In this document: positions 37,345 through 48,538 of the stretch, piece by piece | How positions within the stretch are numbered: the first letter of the stretch is position 1 | Layout: each line of letters starts with the position of its first letter | From: Ulota crispa | Lineage: Eukaryota; Streptophyta; Bryopsida; Orthotrichales; Orthotrichaceae | NCBI GenBank assembly: GCA_963920765.1 | Contig: OY987251.1 | Location: forward strand, 10,543,219 to 10,607,218 | Length of the DNA: 64,000 nucleotides | Direction: 5' to 3' | Position numbers and translations under genes: made by a program | The notes under the pieces: generated by a model | Told to the model about the DNA's origin: nothing | The model's database searches: none | Seen by the model: the letters and a program-made list of their open reading frames with translations, nothing else

Positions 37345-39980
37345 CCGCCATTGAACTTCTTGAACTTCCCCTTGTTTGAACAACTTTTTGACATTTTGCT
37401 GTCTGGCATTGTTTTCCTTTGATTGCTACACATTGCAATCTTGCGGTTGAGAATGATATTCTGGTTGTTTAAATAAAGAAGAATTTTAATTGAAGTGAGG
37501 TTTGATTTTTTGTGCCGATTATTTTATCAATTGATTTCATTCTGGCCTGTTTAGACTTGTTGTTATTGAATTGCTTCAGTTTCTTTGGTTTTCAATTGTT
37601 TGTTTGGGTGGCTAAAGAATTTGGACATTTCATGAATGTTTCACTGGAATAAGAGCTTTAGCAAATTTGGTTGATGTAACTCTAAACAAGCTGTAAGGAG
37701 TGCAGTTGTTTAATCCTTTCATTAATTGTTGCGGAGCTAATATCTATTGTTTAATTACAATGTATTTCCATTAGTATTATACGTTTTATGGTTTGCTGCC
37801 TGACATCGTTTCCTTCCAATTGCTGGACATCGCAATTCTATCTTCTTTGCATACTCAATCATTTTTCTTTAAGTGCTTGCTAATGCGTTGTGGAAGCACA
37901 AGCGCCATTTTGGTTTGAGATTGTGGAGGTTTCCAAATAGCAAAAGAATTTTCGACCAAATCCATGGACTTTCTTGAAGTTTTTTTGGTGTTAATCTTGA
38001 GTTTTACTGCGCAATTCAATTGGATGAGGAGTTTGTTACATTTTTTTCTAAATAGTTCTATTGCATTGCAAAATCTTGGTTTTATGTTCTCCTAGTGGAG
38101 CATTATAAACTTCTATTGGCGTGTCAATCTTTTGAATATATATTTGTGCTAGAATTGGTGTACAAATCATTCCTTGATTTTTCCTATTAAAGTATAGGCA
38201 GTATACGCGTTTGGAGGGGTGGATTGGTAGAGCAACTTTTTTGGTAGTACTGCAGTGGAACTACAATTGCAACAATGCAAGCTGGACGTGTAGAATGTTG
38301 GTAAGCACTCTTCAAGGTTTGCATTTCTTTAACTAAATGATATCTATTATCAATTTTGTCATGGTTAGTTGATGTGTGCAGATTCTTCTGAGTGTTACCA
38401 ACTTACTATCGATCAATCGGTGGAAAATAAAGGCCCAAAATTTAACATGCACAATTATGCAACTATTGTTTTGAAGTTGTTTTGTTTTCATGGTGAATGC
38501 AAAATTGTCAATTAGCTTGGTTCTTTGTTAAAAGGTGAAGTTTAAATATAGATATGCTACTGATAGTGCATAATTTGAAGCTCAATTAAATTATACACTT
38601 GTAGAGCTCTAAATGATTGTAAAACAATGTTTGTATCAATTTTTCATCTCACTTGATAAGTGCATCTATGCTCACCTGGTTCTACATATAGTTTATCTGT
38701 TGGGGTTTCTATGTTGTTAGTGTAAACTTGGAGCAAGAGATTTTGAGATAAGCAATTGTAGTTTCTTGATTTGAGTGACTTAACTGCGATAGCTGCTATA
38801 AGAGGGCAAGGTTCCTCTTGTTTTCTTTCAGTACTACTCTAGTGAAGTTGCTGGTTCTGGATTGCTTTTGTTGATCAAAATCATATTCTCAATTTTCTTA
38901 TGTTGGATTTTCTTTAGTCATGTGCGAGATAAGTAAACCACTGGTTTGGTTAGGATTGTGTGGATTTTTTTGAAGTTTTTTGGTGTCAATCAAGAGTTTA
39001 TGGCGCAATTTGATCAAATAAGGGAGTTGTATTATTTATTTATTTATGTTTGAGGTGGTACTCATGCGGTAGTTTTGGTATTCAATTTTCCTAGAGGAGC
39101 AAGAAGAGAGTTCTGGTTTGAAGAGGATTTGGGCTAGAGATATGGTTCAAAAGAGCAAGTTTGCACTTGGTATGTGACTTTTCAATGATCAAGCCTTATT
39201 CTATTTCTTTCTTTTTTCTTCCGATTTTTTTGAATTAGGTCTTTAGTAGCTCAATTTGAAATCTATGAATAGTTTTAGTGTAATCTTCAACAATATGAAC
39301 CATGATATAGTTTGTGACAATTATTAGGCCGTTTGCTATGCGTTTTATAGAGGACGCCTTGTGAGCTTGCATTTTTTACCTTAAACATTTAGCCTAAAAG
39401 ACCAATGACATGAAGGTCCATATTATATTACTAGAATAAATTTTGAAACGGCCAAGAGTTTGAGTTGTGTAAAGTTGGCGTGGTCATAGAAAGTGCTCGT
39501 TGGTGATACTTGTTGCAGGACACAATCATCATTTGCATTTAAACAATGAATCTTGAGCTTGGAGTTTGCCTCCTTACTTAAAGACAAGTAAATATTATTT
39601 TAATGTTATAAATATTAAATATGTTGTATTATAAAAGGATAAATGTGATCTTGCATTGGGTTTTTTTGTAGTGGTGTGATTGTATTTTTATGATTTATTT
39701 TGTTTGAAAAAGACTTGTAGTATACAATTTTGAGAATGTCTATTTACATTATTTCAATAAATTTTGAATATTAGTAGTTGAATAAAATGATTAATAATAA
39801 TAAATATTTTATGTTAAATGTATAATTATAAAATGGCTTTAGCTAGTACAAAAGATCAGCCCCAATGTGCGGCAATGATTTAGTAGCATTGGCTTTAAAA
39901 CAATCGTGAAAAAAGATTTTTTTCATCATGCATTGTGGTTGAGTACTCAATGGAAAGCTATTTTATAATTTTTTATTTAA
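37345..39980. other. Interior of the direct-repeat-flanked segment, no gene recognised
   Basis: No gag, protease, reverse transcriptase or integrase motif was found on either strand. There are internal duplications: tttgctgtctggcattgttt near 37400 against tttgctgcctgacatcgttt near 37793, and ttttttggtgttaat near 37980 against ttttttggtgtcaat near 38970. Confidence 0.5.
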
Positions 39981-40084
39981 GTTGTCATTTTCATTGAAAT
40001 TAGTTAATTTATTTAATTTGATTAAATTGTTGATATTTGTAAATCTTTTTATATTTATTAATGTGTTGATTTGTTCAGTTTGTT

Positions 40085-41610
40085 GTAATAGGATGGAAAA
40101 GAAAAGCAAAAATAGTGATGGTACTACTCAAAAAAATCAATTGATCTTGATCAAAGAATATTTGAGAAAGAATTTATTTTTTGTATGAAGGTGAGGAACG
40201 AAGTAATTAAGAAGTATAATGATTGTGATTACTGTCATATTCAGATCCCAATAGACCTCAAAAATCTTAGGGATCACTATATTTGTTGTTCCCATAAGAA
40301 CAAATGTCGCTTTGCCCGATTATTACCATTATTTCAAAAACATGATTTAGATTGGATTATTGGACAGAAAAAATTATAGAGGGAGGAGAGAAAGATTTTG
40401 GAGATTATAACAAGCTTATAAGGATGTTTATGGCAAGAATGTGCTTATGCAATTTACCTTCTACTTAACAAGGTTTGAATATTAAACTTTGTAGTTATGG
40501 GAGATTAGAAATCCCCTTCATTATTTATGAATACTCTTTCATGGATCAATTTCTTGCGAGTGTGATGAACAATGGTTTTTCAAGGGATGATCTTGTTTTG
40601 ATCAAGGAAGCAGCTTTGATTCTAGAGAATAACGGTGATAAGGTTGAAAGATCAAACGTTAAAGAAGGTTTAAAAATGAGTGCATTTGGTATGCGTTGGG
40701 TATATGGGGACACTGGTTGATATGTATTTTTTTATTTTTTTATTTTTTTTGTTTAAGTATATTTTGTATTAGTTGATAGGTTTTCTAAGATTATTTTATA
40801 TATTTTGAAATATTAACATAATTGAATGTTTGTTTTGTAGGTATAAACATATCAAAACGGATGTTTATAAGATGTTTGAAGATTTAGCCTCTTTTGTATT
40901 TGATTGATTAGAAGCAAGCTTTCTGATTGTTTTTTGGCATTTAAAAAATATTTTGAAACTAAAAGGTTTCATGGAAATTTCAGTTAGAATTGATAATTCA
41001 CCATTTACAACATTTGCAATAATTAAAGACTACAATTGCAAACCTCGCGTGGACAAAGATGATTATGATCTCAAATTTATCTTCTGGTTAAAAGAAGGCA
41101 AGTTTTTGATTTGTTCATTTATATATTTTCATGTAAGTATATATATCTATATTCTAAATTCTTACAAGAATTTTTTAATTTTATAATAGGAGACATTGGA
41201 GATGAAAAAGACGCATTCTTTACAATAGCAAAGTTAAATGTAGCTTTTGTACCAAAACACAATGGTGTGTTGTGCTTTAGAACCCATAATTTGATTCACG
41301 TTTCAAGAGCTATAAGAAAAAAATGTGTTGGACGTAGCATTTTTTCAGAATGTATCTTTCTTTTGGCCATTTAAAAAGATACTAGATTTGTTGTTGGATG
41401 ATGCGTTTGATATAGCCAGTTCAATTGACATCATGGAGAAAAGAATAGCTTTTGAAGACAACAAGAGTATATACCAAAAACATTTACTAGAAGGAAAGAT
41501 TTCTTTTTTTTGGAGAATCATTATATACTTTGCTCTTTACTATGGTTATAATCTCATTGTGATGCTTTTGTATTTAAACATTTTTGTTTATATATTAAGC
41601 TTTCTATGAA
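40085..41610 (+). pseudogene. Decayed TET/JBP-like 2-oxoglutarate/Fe(II) oxygenase frame with a Cys/His motif
   Basis: A series of frames in different phases. First is MEKKSKNSDG..., a stop, then a Cys/His cluster (CDYCHIQIP, then LRDHYICCSH), then FMDQFLASVMNNGFSRDDL. An exon follows from 40841 (YKHIKTDVYKMFEDLASFVFD-stop). Then comes a double-stranded beta-helix-like core, DYNCKPRVDKDDYD and FIFWLKEGD, joined over a 92-base GC-AG intron (41098-41189) to AKLNVAFVPKHNGVL and CFRTHNLIHV. The layout (PhxD, GD, a hydrophobic strand, then F-x-T-x-x-LIH) resembles TET/JBP-type oxygenases. The first iron ligand would be Arg instead of His (PRVD). Stops and frameshifts (around 40165, 40719, 40905 and 41350) show it is broken. 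The family call is by pattern only. Confidence 0.45.
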
Positions 41611-41775
41611 AAAAAATGAAATTTCTGACACACTACATGATTTATTTATGCATAGAGATATTTTTAGATTTTTATATTGAGAATCCACCCACTATAGAAA
41701 AATGTGGGTAGACAATAAAAAGTTCAAAATGTGAAAATGTCATTTCTTAGCTGATTTTATATCAAATTTTCTTTT

Positions 41776-43622
41776 TGTGTTGCATGCGCAGTGTCTTGAT
41801 GGAGATGCCTTCATCATGTATGTATATGACTAATATCTAATTTAATTTGGATTTCAATAAATGAAGAGTTAAAGTAAAATTGGCGACTAAAGACTGCTGC
41901 TTCTCCAGTCAATTAAGTCCACGGTTTGACGACTAAAGATAAGCTTTCAGCGCTTTTGTATGTCTATGATGGCACGTAGCCACCTTACAGTGTTATTTGT
42001 TTTATCTTTGTTCTTTTTATTAGGAAATGTGAAAGGAAATGAAGTAAATATCTTTGGTGGAAGTAGTTTGGGAGAAATTCTAAGGTAATTTAACTTTAAT
42101 CTAAAATTTAAAGTGGAATAACCTCAAGATAATTTTAAGGGTAAATTATGGAGTCTAATGAAAATAGGCCCACCCATGTGAAAAGAGCATGGGCTGACCC
42201 ATATGGCAAAAGCATCTTAGGAAGTTTCCAAACCTTTGAGAGTGTTGTTGAGAGTTGAGGGAAGAGATCCGGATGTGGCAGGAGCCATAACTTATTGTAC
42301 ATATTGAATATTGAAGTGAGATTAGTTGAATTTGTGGATTTTTGTGTGAGGTTTCTGAAAATTGTATGCTTCTTTGATTTGGAGTTAGCATTCAAAAGTT
42401 GTGTTTGTTTAAATGGGAAAGGTCTGCTGCCTCCCATATAAAGGGGTCGAGATTTTGATCAATCATAGAAACCAGACAGCTTATTATTTTGCTACAAAGT
42501 TTTTAAGGAGTGAAGACCATTGTATATGCTTTTAAAAAAGCTATCAAACTTGAGAACTAGAGCTTTGAAGAGGAAGATATGGATGAGCAAAGGCTCGGAG
42601 GTTGCATGTATTTGGTGAAAGGGATGTTGTAACTTTGAAAAATTATAATTCTTGTTATATTGATATTTTTTTTTGAAATTTTTAGGAGTGATAACTTGTG
42701 AGATTATCTCTTCAATTTGCTATCACTCATATTTTTTGAAGGATTATTGAAGAAGTTATATTGAGTGGAAATTAGGAGGTAGATTGCTTTTTTACAAAAA
42801 GAGTGCTACAACTTTGATGAGCCATAATTTTTGGTTTGTTTAGAGTTTTTGTTTTGAGTTTTTTATGAGTAATAGTTTGTTAAAATAACTTTTCAGATTG
42901 TTATCACTCAAGTCATTTAAAGGATTTTTGAAAAAGTTATGATTTGTAGAATTTGAGAGGTTGGTTGTCTTTTTCAATTAAGATATCCAAACTTTGATTT
43001 AAAATAACTTTTGGACAGAGTTTTTTTTTTTGTGAATTTTTTATATGTTTTACTTGATAATGTCAGCTTTTTGAATTGCTATCATACTTGTCTTTTGAAA
43101 CTATAACACAAAAGTTATAGAGCTTCAAAGGGGCAGTGATTGATTTGCTTAAAAAGGAAAAGAAACCCCATTTTGTTTCCTTTCAATTTTAGATAAAAAT
43201 ATAGTTTGAAGTGAGATTTAGAGGTTTTGATTGAAATAAACAACTACGCCCATTTTTGTGGAAATTTTTTTTCTAGAATTTTCATTTAGAATTTGAAATT
43301 TTAAAGTAGACAACCGTACCTATTCTAGAGACAAGGTTATCTCTAAAATTTTCATTTAGAGTGTGTAATTGACTGTATTCATTCTAGAAACAAGGTTGTC
43401 TCTAGAATTTTCATCTAAAGTTTGTAGAAGACAACCATGCCCATTTTAGAGAGAATATTGTCTCTATAAATTTTATAGGAATTCTATAATAGTTGGAGGC
43501 CCTTATGGAGAGCAGGTGTTTTTCAAAACTCTTATTTGGAACTTATGATTGAAAAATCCAACTACACTAAGTCGCAGTCAAGTATCCCGCGTATTCCAAA
43601 GCACGCTCTTCTCTACCCAACA
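41776..43622. repeat. Long direct repeat, right copy
   Basis: Same landmarks as the left copy but about 1.85 kb, because a further 0.6 kb (about 42960-43565) precedes the shared end (gtcgcag, then tcccgcgtatt). That extra part contains diverged repeats of tctctagaattttcat.tag. A TATA-like cccatataaagg precedes the shared gaaaccagacagctt, which would suit a promoter inside the repeat. Within each copy, units with actttgatgagccataa recur. Confidence 0.7.
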
Positions 43623-43794
43623 GTGGGCCTAGGGTTGTAGTTGCTACCGCTTTTTTCTTTTGCTTGGTCTTTTTTTTTTGCCTCTTCTTTATTTCTGTTT
43701 TATTTTCTCCTATTAGGATTCCCCTTCTGTTCCAGATCTTGCTTCTTCTTTGCACAAACTTCTTGGCCAGCTCAACGATTGATTGTTAAATTTT

Positions 43795-44199
43795 GGGACC
43801 GATTAAGTAGACACCCTCCAATTGCTACACAAACACCCCCCATAGCCTAATCTATTAAATTTGAGATTATTATTATATTGAAATGTGAAATATAATCAAA
43901 GCAACACTTTAGTATACATCTATGTTTACAAGCACTCCAAACATCTAAAAAATCTGCCTCATTTGTGATATGGTCAAGAGTCAAACCAATAAATGAAGGT
44001 AGCAATTGGTTTAACTCCTAAGTGAGTCAAAAATGAGGCAAATTTGTTGTGTATTTGCAACGCTTGTAGACGCAAATGTACGCTAAAGTATTGATTTGAT
44101 TTATTTCATATTCCAGCGTAATAATAATCTCAAATTTAATAAATTTGGCTATGGAAGTGTCCATGTAGCAATTTGGGAGGTGTCCACCTAGTCATTCCC
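43795..44199. mobile_element. Long-TIR MITE with a perfect 8-bp target duplication
   Basis: Terminal sequences GGGACCGATTAAGTAGACACC (left) and the right end read as GGGAATGACTAGGTGGACACC extend into arms of more than 100 bp (attgctaca; atagcc; aatttgagattattatta). TAAATTTT lies directly on both sides (43787-43794 and 44200-44207). An 8-bp duplication fits hAT or Mutator-like transposition, and the long TIRs favour a MULE-type non-autonomous element. Confidence 0.85.
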
Positions 44200-44207
44200 T
44201 AAATTTT

Positions 44208-45495
44208 CCACTATTGTTTTGTATTTGCACCTAGACCAATTAGAAAAAAGCCGACGTACGCAGCTGTCATCAAAAAATATAAGCAATGTGCAATTCAGAA
44301 GGACGACAAGTGGCACGCAATTTAGAAAGATTCAACTTCGCGCTTGTCTCAACTCCTACTCCAGTGTAAACCTCTACGTAATTGACATTTTTTTCATTTC
44401 CTTCTTCCTTTTCAATAGCCATGTCTCTTTTGTATTTCTACATGTGTTCTTTTTTTAGCTTAGTGAAGTGTGTGTAGTAGAGTTTTTATGTTGATTGAAA
44501 GCATAGCACCTAAAGGGTAATCCAAATGCAATTGACATTTGTAGAACTTTTAGATCAAAGACAATGCTTGGTAGATTCTGGTGACAACAATAACATTAGT
44601 TACAATTGTAAAGGCCTTATTTATATGAAACCTTTATAATCTGATGCTGTAGTGCTGCGTGTATCATCTTGGTTTTGAAATTGGAAAGTACAGGCAGATA
44701 TTAGGAAACCTTCTACTAGTGGACTCCATGTACTTAAAATCGTTAATAGAGAAATCTAATTTTCAACTCACCTTTAATATAGCTTGGAAAATACATTAAG
44801 AACTTGTTTCATATTGTGGAGATTTTTGACGGCAAGGAAATATGACATCAGGAAGACATCAGAAATGTGAAAACATAGCACTTGTCACAGAACTTGTCAC
44901 AGCAATCACCTTCCTTGATTTGCAAATAATTAGGATTGCAAATGAGCTTACAAGAAAACAAGCTTGCAAAGTGTGTGAGAATGTGATTTTCAAAATCAAA
45001 AAATAAGGTTTAAACAATGCAGCATGCTTGAACAAAATATTAAATTTCTTTGTTGAGGTTTGTTTTTGCTTTGAATACTAGAGACATGACCACATTATAA
45101 GCTACGGACTCTCGGAAGCATGAAATCATGGGTTTATTAAATCGTGTGTGTGTTTTTTTTACGTGCTTGATTAAATCACAGAAACACAAGAAATATTGTC
45201 AAGTTTGATGGAGTGGATTTTTTTTAATGGTTTTGTTTGGTGGAAAAGTGCAAGAATGCCGAGGTTCACGGCTTGGGTGGGGTTGAAGCTCATTGGGAAG
45301 CCTAAGAGCGGAGAACAAGTGTTCTGGGCAATGGCATTGTGTTTGCTTCGAAATTTGGTATGCAAAGCTCAATTCAGGATTTGGTGCTGTTTGTTGTGTA
45401 GTTGTGTTAATGTGTGTTTTTTGTGCGATGTCAAAATTTGCTTCTATGCTGTACTAATTGTCGTTGACTTCTTATAACTTGACCATTTGTGTAAG
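44208..45495. other. Spacer upstream of the eL28 pseudogene
   Basis: No convincing gene. A Trp-rich frame at 45196-45477 precedes the pseudogene but matches nothing I recognise. Confidence 0.45.
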
Positions 45496-46628
45496 ATGGC
45501 GGCCGTATTAGACGACTTGATCTAGTTGTTGGTCAAAAACAACAAAAAGTTCTTGGTGAAGAGAAATGGAAACAACACTTCATCACTTTTAGCTTGGAGC
45601 CTAAAAACTTGAATACCTTCAAGTACTCAGATACTACAATTGTTGCTATTTTAAGGTTATGTTAAATCTCTTTTGAAAGTTGTGTGAAAGTGTTTACTAA
45701 ACGTACTTGATTGATTGTTTAGGGTTGGCAAACAAGAAAACCGTAAGCATCGCACCTGCTGAAGGTCTTTTTGTGGTGTTGACCACCTCAAAGATCAAGA
45801 AGAGGAACCAGCCCTTGAAGTTGCATCACAGCTCTCACTTGAAGAAGGATTTTTGCAAGATGATTAAGAGCATCTCCAGCTTTGCAAGCTAAACAAAGGG
45901 TGGCAAATGGCTCTTAAGGTGGATTGAAAAAATGAAACTGAGCGGCCGCAAGTCTGACCTCCAACCTTGCTCTCTAAACAAGCACACCATGGATTGTTGG
46001 TGGGGTCCCAACTTTTTGTGCACGACAAACGAGAAAAGAGAAATAGCTCAAAAACCAAATCGACACCTAGGGAGGTGCAAACAAAAAGTTCTTTAGTGGA
46101 GCTTTTGGATAAACTTACAGAAAATGACGCTACAAGACACTACATTCAAGCGCTTGAAAATTTAACTACGACACTGGAATTTGGCATGTATGAGGCAGAT
46201 ATTGGTGTGGCCGGCCAACTTTTAAAATTTGACAGGTCTGCGTTGGACCCCGAATTTCAGCCAGGCCAAGCTCGGGCCCAGCACTTGCCCGTGTGGCGTT
46301 CAAGACTGGAGATGCTCTAAGACTGTTGTCAACCAGATACTTATATTTTGGTGGTTTGTTGAATGACATTTTGTATTTATATGATTGCTCTTTGTTTTGC
46401 AGCTTTTTTCTATTAGAGCTTTGAGAGGAACTCTGCATTAATTGCCACCTTTGTTGTTGAGTATTAATCTGCTGAATTGTTTCATTGATGCAGGTTGACT
46501 CTAATGGCTACAAGGCTGACGTGAAGGCTGCCTCTCTGGCCTAGTTGGCTGCTATTCACAAGAGCTTGCTTGTGACCAAGGCTAGTGCCACCAAGAAGAA
46601 ATCAAAGGCCAGAACTCCGGCAAGATAG
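45496..46628 (+). pseudogene. RPL28: 60S ribosomal protein eL28 (RPL28) pseudogene, intron-bearing
   Basis: Three exon-like blocks align with cytosolic eL28: 45496-45630 (MAAVLDDLI, stop, LLVKNNKKFLVKRNGNN, then FSLEPKNLNTFKYS one frame off); 45723-45867 continued at 46321-46336 (GLANKKTVSIAPAEG, then LKKDFCKMIK and TVVNQ); and 46494-46628 (VDSNGYKADVKAASLA, stop, LAAIHKSLLVTKAS, ending KARTPAR-stop). Lesions: TAG where the family has Trp (LIW), a one-base frameshift, TAG where the family has Arg, and a 450-bp MITE inside exon 2. Both expected donor sites also read CAG|AT rather than CAG|GT. Retained introns show it is a decayed duplicate, not a retrocopy. A working copy must exist elsewhere. 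Confidence 0.88.
45868..46317. mobile_element. PIF/Harbinger-type MITE inserted in eL28 exon 2
   Basis: TIRs GAGCATCTCCAG (left) and CTGGAGATGCTC (right) are flanked by TAA at 45865-45867 and 46318-46320. The 3-bp TAA/TTA duplication and this terminus are characteristic of plant Harbinger elements. Removing the element and one TAA makes the eL28 frame continuous (MIK then TVVNQ), which proves the insertion point. At 450 bp it contains a 117-codon fortuitous frame. Confidence 0.9.
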
Positions 46629-46890
46629 TAAAGTAGCACTTTCTGTTTGGGTGGTAGCAACTGCTGTACACGGACCTAATAATCATCTTGGTTCTTCCTT
46701 ATACGTGAATTTTATGGTCTTAACTAAGCCCAAATTGTGCATCTTTGAGTACAAGTTGGAGTTTGAGTTGAAGTTTATATGATGCATCTTTTGGTTTATG
46801 TTCTAACATGGTTTTTGAGAAATTCCTTTTTGAATTACGTCTTCTGTGGATTACCAATTGTAAAAGTTCATTTTGCAAGGATATTAAATA
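46629..46890. other. Former 3' UTR region of the eL28 pseudogene
   Basis: Noncoding AT-rich sequence following the terminal TAG at 46626-46628. Nothing else recognised. Confidence 0.4.
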
Positions 46891-47283
46891 CTCCCTCTAT
46901 CCCAATATAAAGCTCCAAATTAGGCATAATTCTTGTCCCACTAAAAAGCTCCCTTTTGCTAATTTCAATTGCTGAGAAAGCATTTGTCATGTTTAGAGAG
47001 CATTCTCCTCCTACCAAGCTTGGCCTTGCTCATATGAAGTACCATTGTTGCTACTAATCTTTAAATCATTAATAATGAGGAGATGACTAGCAACATGTAC
47101 AATATGGTACTTTTTGCATGGAATCTGGGTGCCCAAATGACAACATCAAAGCTGAAAATTTTGCACACATTTGTTATATGGTATATTGATTTTGGAATGC
47201 ATGTATCACTAGCATAACGACTAAAAATACAGTTAGTCCCTCGTGGTGAAGTTTTTTGGAGCTTTACAATGGGACAGAGGGAG
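46891..47283. mobile_element. Stowaway-type MITE, copy 2
   Basis: TA|CTCCCTCTATCCCAATATAAAGC at the left and gctttacaatGGGACAGAGGGAG|TA at the right, so TIRs with TA duplication. The interior shares taatttcaattgctgagaaa, cttggccttgc and ctactaatctttaaatcat with the other copies at 57934 and 63862. Confidence 0.92.
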
Positions 47284-47814
47284 TAGTATTCATCCGCTGT
47301 GGTCACAGGATATGTAGAACGCCTTGGAGGTTGTTGGATTTCAATACGCTTTGAAAGGTTTTATAATCTTTTGGCATCGTTTTGCTGTAGATAGCTTGAC
47401 CAACTCATCTTTAGAAGAGCTTTGAGTATCCTGAAACTACACTTTTCTGATTTTTTCATAATTGATATGGATATAATATGATTTTCTAGCATCGAAAACT
47501 GGCAATTGTAAAAGTCTAAATGTACCTGGGGACAAAATCTCATTCTTGTTTATTTTATGTAAGGTCTTTGAAATACAGCCATCTGGCTCACAACTTGGAC
47601 TGAAGTTTTGGTTGTGTCCAAATTGAAGGTACACGAAAATATGTTTTACTCAAAGTAGTTTATTCGTGTGTACAATTCTATAGGCCACATGGTTTTGTGG
47701 ACGTAATTTTCAATGTCATTCCTTACGTTTAAATGGGAGGTCGGTGACTATTTTAAAATTATTTGCTATTTTTGTGGTGTTGTTGTTTTGGATCTAGTAT
47801 TTTGTTCACTTATT

Positions 47815-47920
47815 GAACTCTATGTCATTCGCAATTGTACGAACTCTATGTCATTCGCAATTGTACGAACTCTATGTCATTCGTGATTATACAAACTCTA
47901 TGTCATTCGTAATTTTCAAG
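47815..47920. repeat. 26-bp minisatellite, four units
   Basis: The unit gaactctatgtcattcgcaa + ttgtac is repeated about four times from 47816 with a few substitutions in the last two copies. Confidence 0.9.
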
Positions 47921-48011
47921 AACGAACCGTCTCTCGTTTACTTGACCTAAACCTTAAACGTCCAAAAGTCCCTTTGCGACCAGAACAATACAGGGTATTT
48001 TTCATACCTCT

Positions 48012-48180
48012 ACTACATTTGAGACCAATACTACATTTGAGACCAATACTACATTTGAGACCAATACTACATTTGAGACCAATACTACATTTGAGACCAA
48101 TACTACATTTGAGACCAATACTACATTTGAGATCAACGATGAAGTTGAAATGAAGTTGAAATGAAGTTGAAATGTAAATA
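48012..48180. repeat. 18-bp minisatellite (seven units) followed by a 12-bp repeat
   Basis: ctacatttgagaccaata is repeated six times almost perfectly from 48012, then a diverged seventh (48120). About 20 bp later, aagttgaaatga is repeated three times (48142-48178). The near-identity of the units suggests recent expansion. Confidence 0.95.
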
Positions 48181-48538
48181 AATGCGGTTCTAGTGAGCTA
48201 TTTCAGACCCCAAGTTAAAAGTTCTTATTGATACCAAATGCCAAATATTCAACAACATATCTACTATGCCCTTGAGACGTTTAAAGGTTAACTTTGGAAG
48301 CTACTTGTGGATGTAATATCTATACTTGGTAGATATTGGAACAATTGAACAAATTAAACCACAATTGCATTGAGCTTTGAGTGAGAGAATATCACATCCT
48401 CTACTAAACAAAAAATTCTAGTTGCCAAAACGAGATGTGTCGGTGGTTTTTCTTTTGATTGAAATTATTAGTGCGGATTAAAGTTAAGTAGAGCTTAATT
48501 AATTAGTGTTTTTCTGAAGAATTGCCAATCTACTGTTT

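Noticed and set aside
36102..43627. A standard LTR retrotransposon
   Set aside because: No 5-bp target duplication, no tRNA primer site after the left repeat, no gag-pol. Kept only as long direct repeats.
45196..45477. Frame just upstream of the eL28 pseudogene
   Set aside because: Trp/Leu/Cys-rich, no eL28 similarity; the eL28 start is clearly at 45496.
45631..45722. U12-type AT-AC introns in the eL28 gene
   Set aside because: The donors read ATACT, not ATATCC, and the acceptors are AG; decay of GT donors is simpler.
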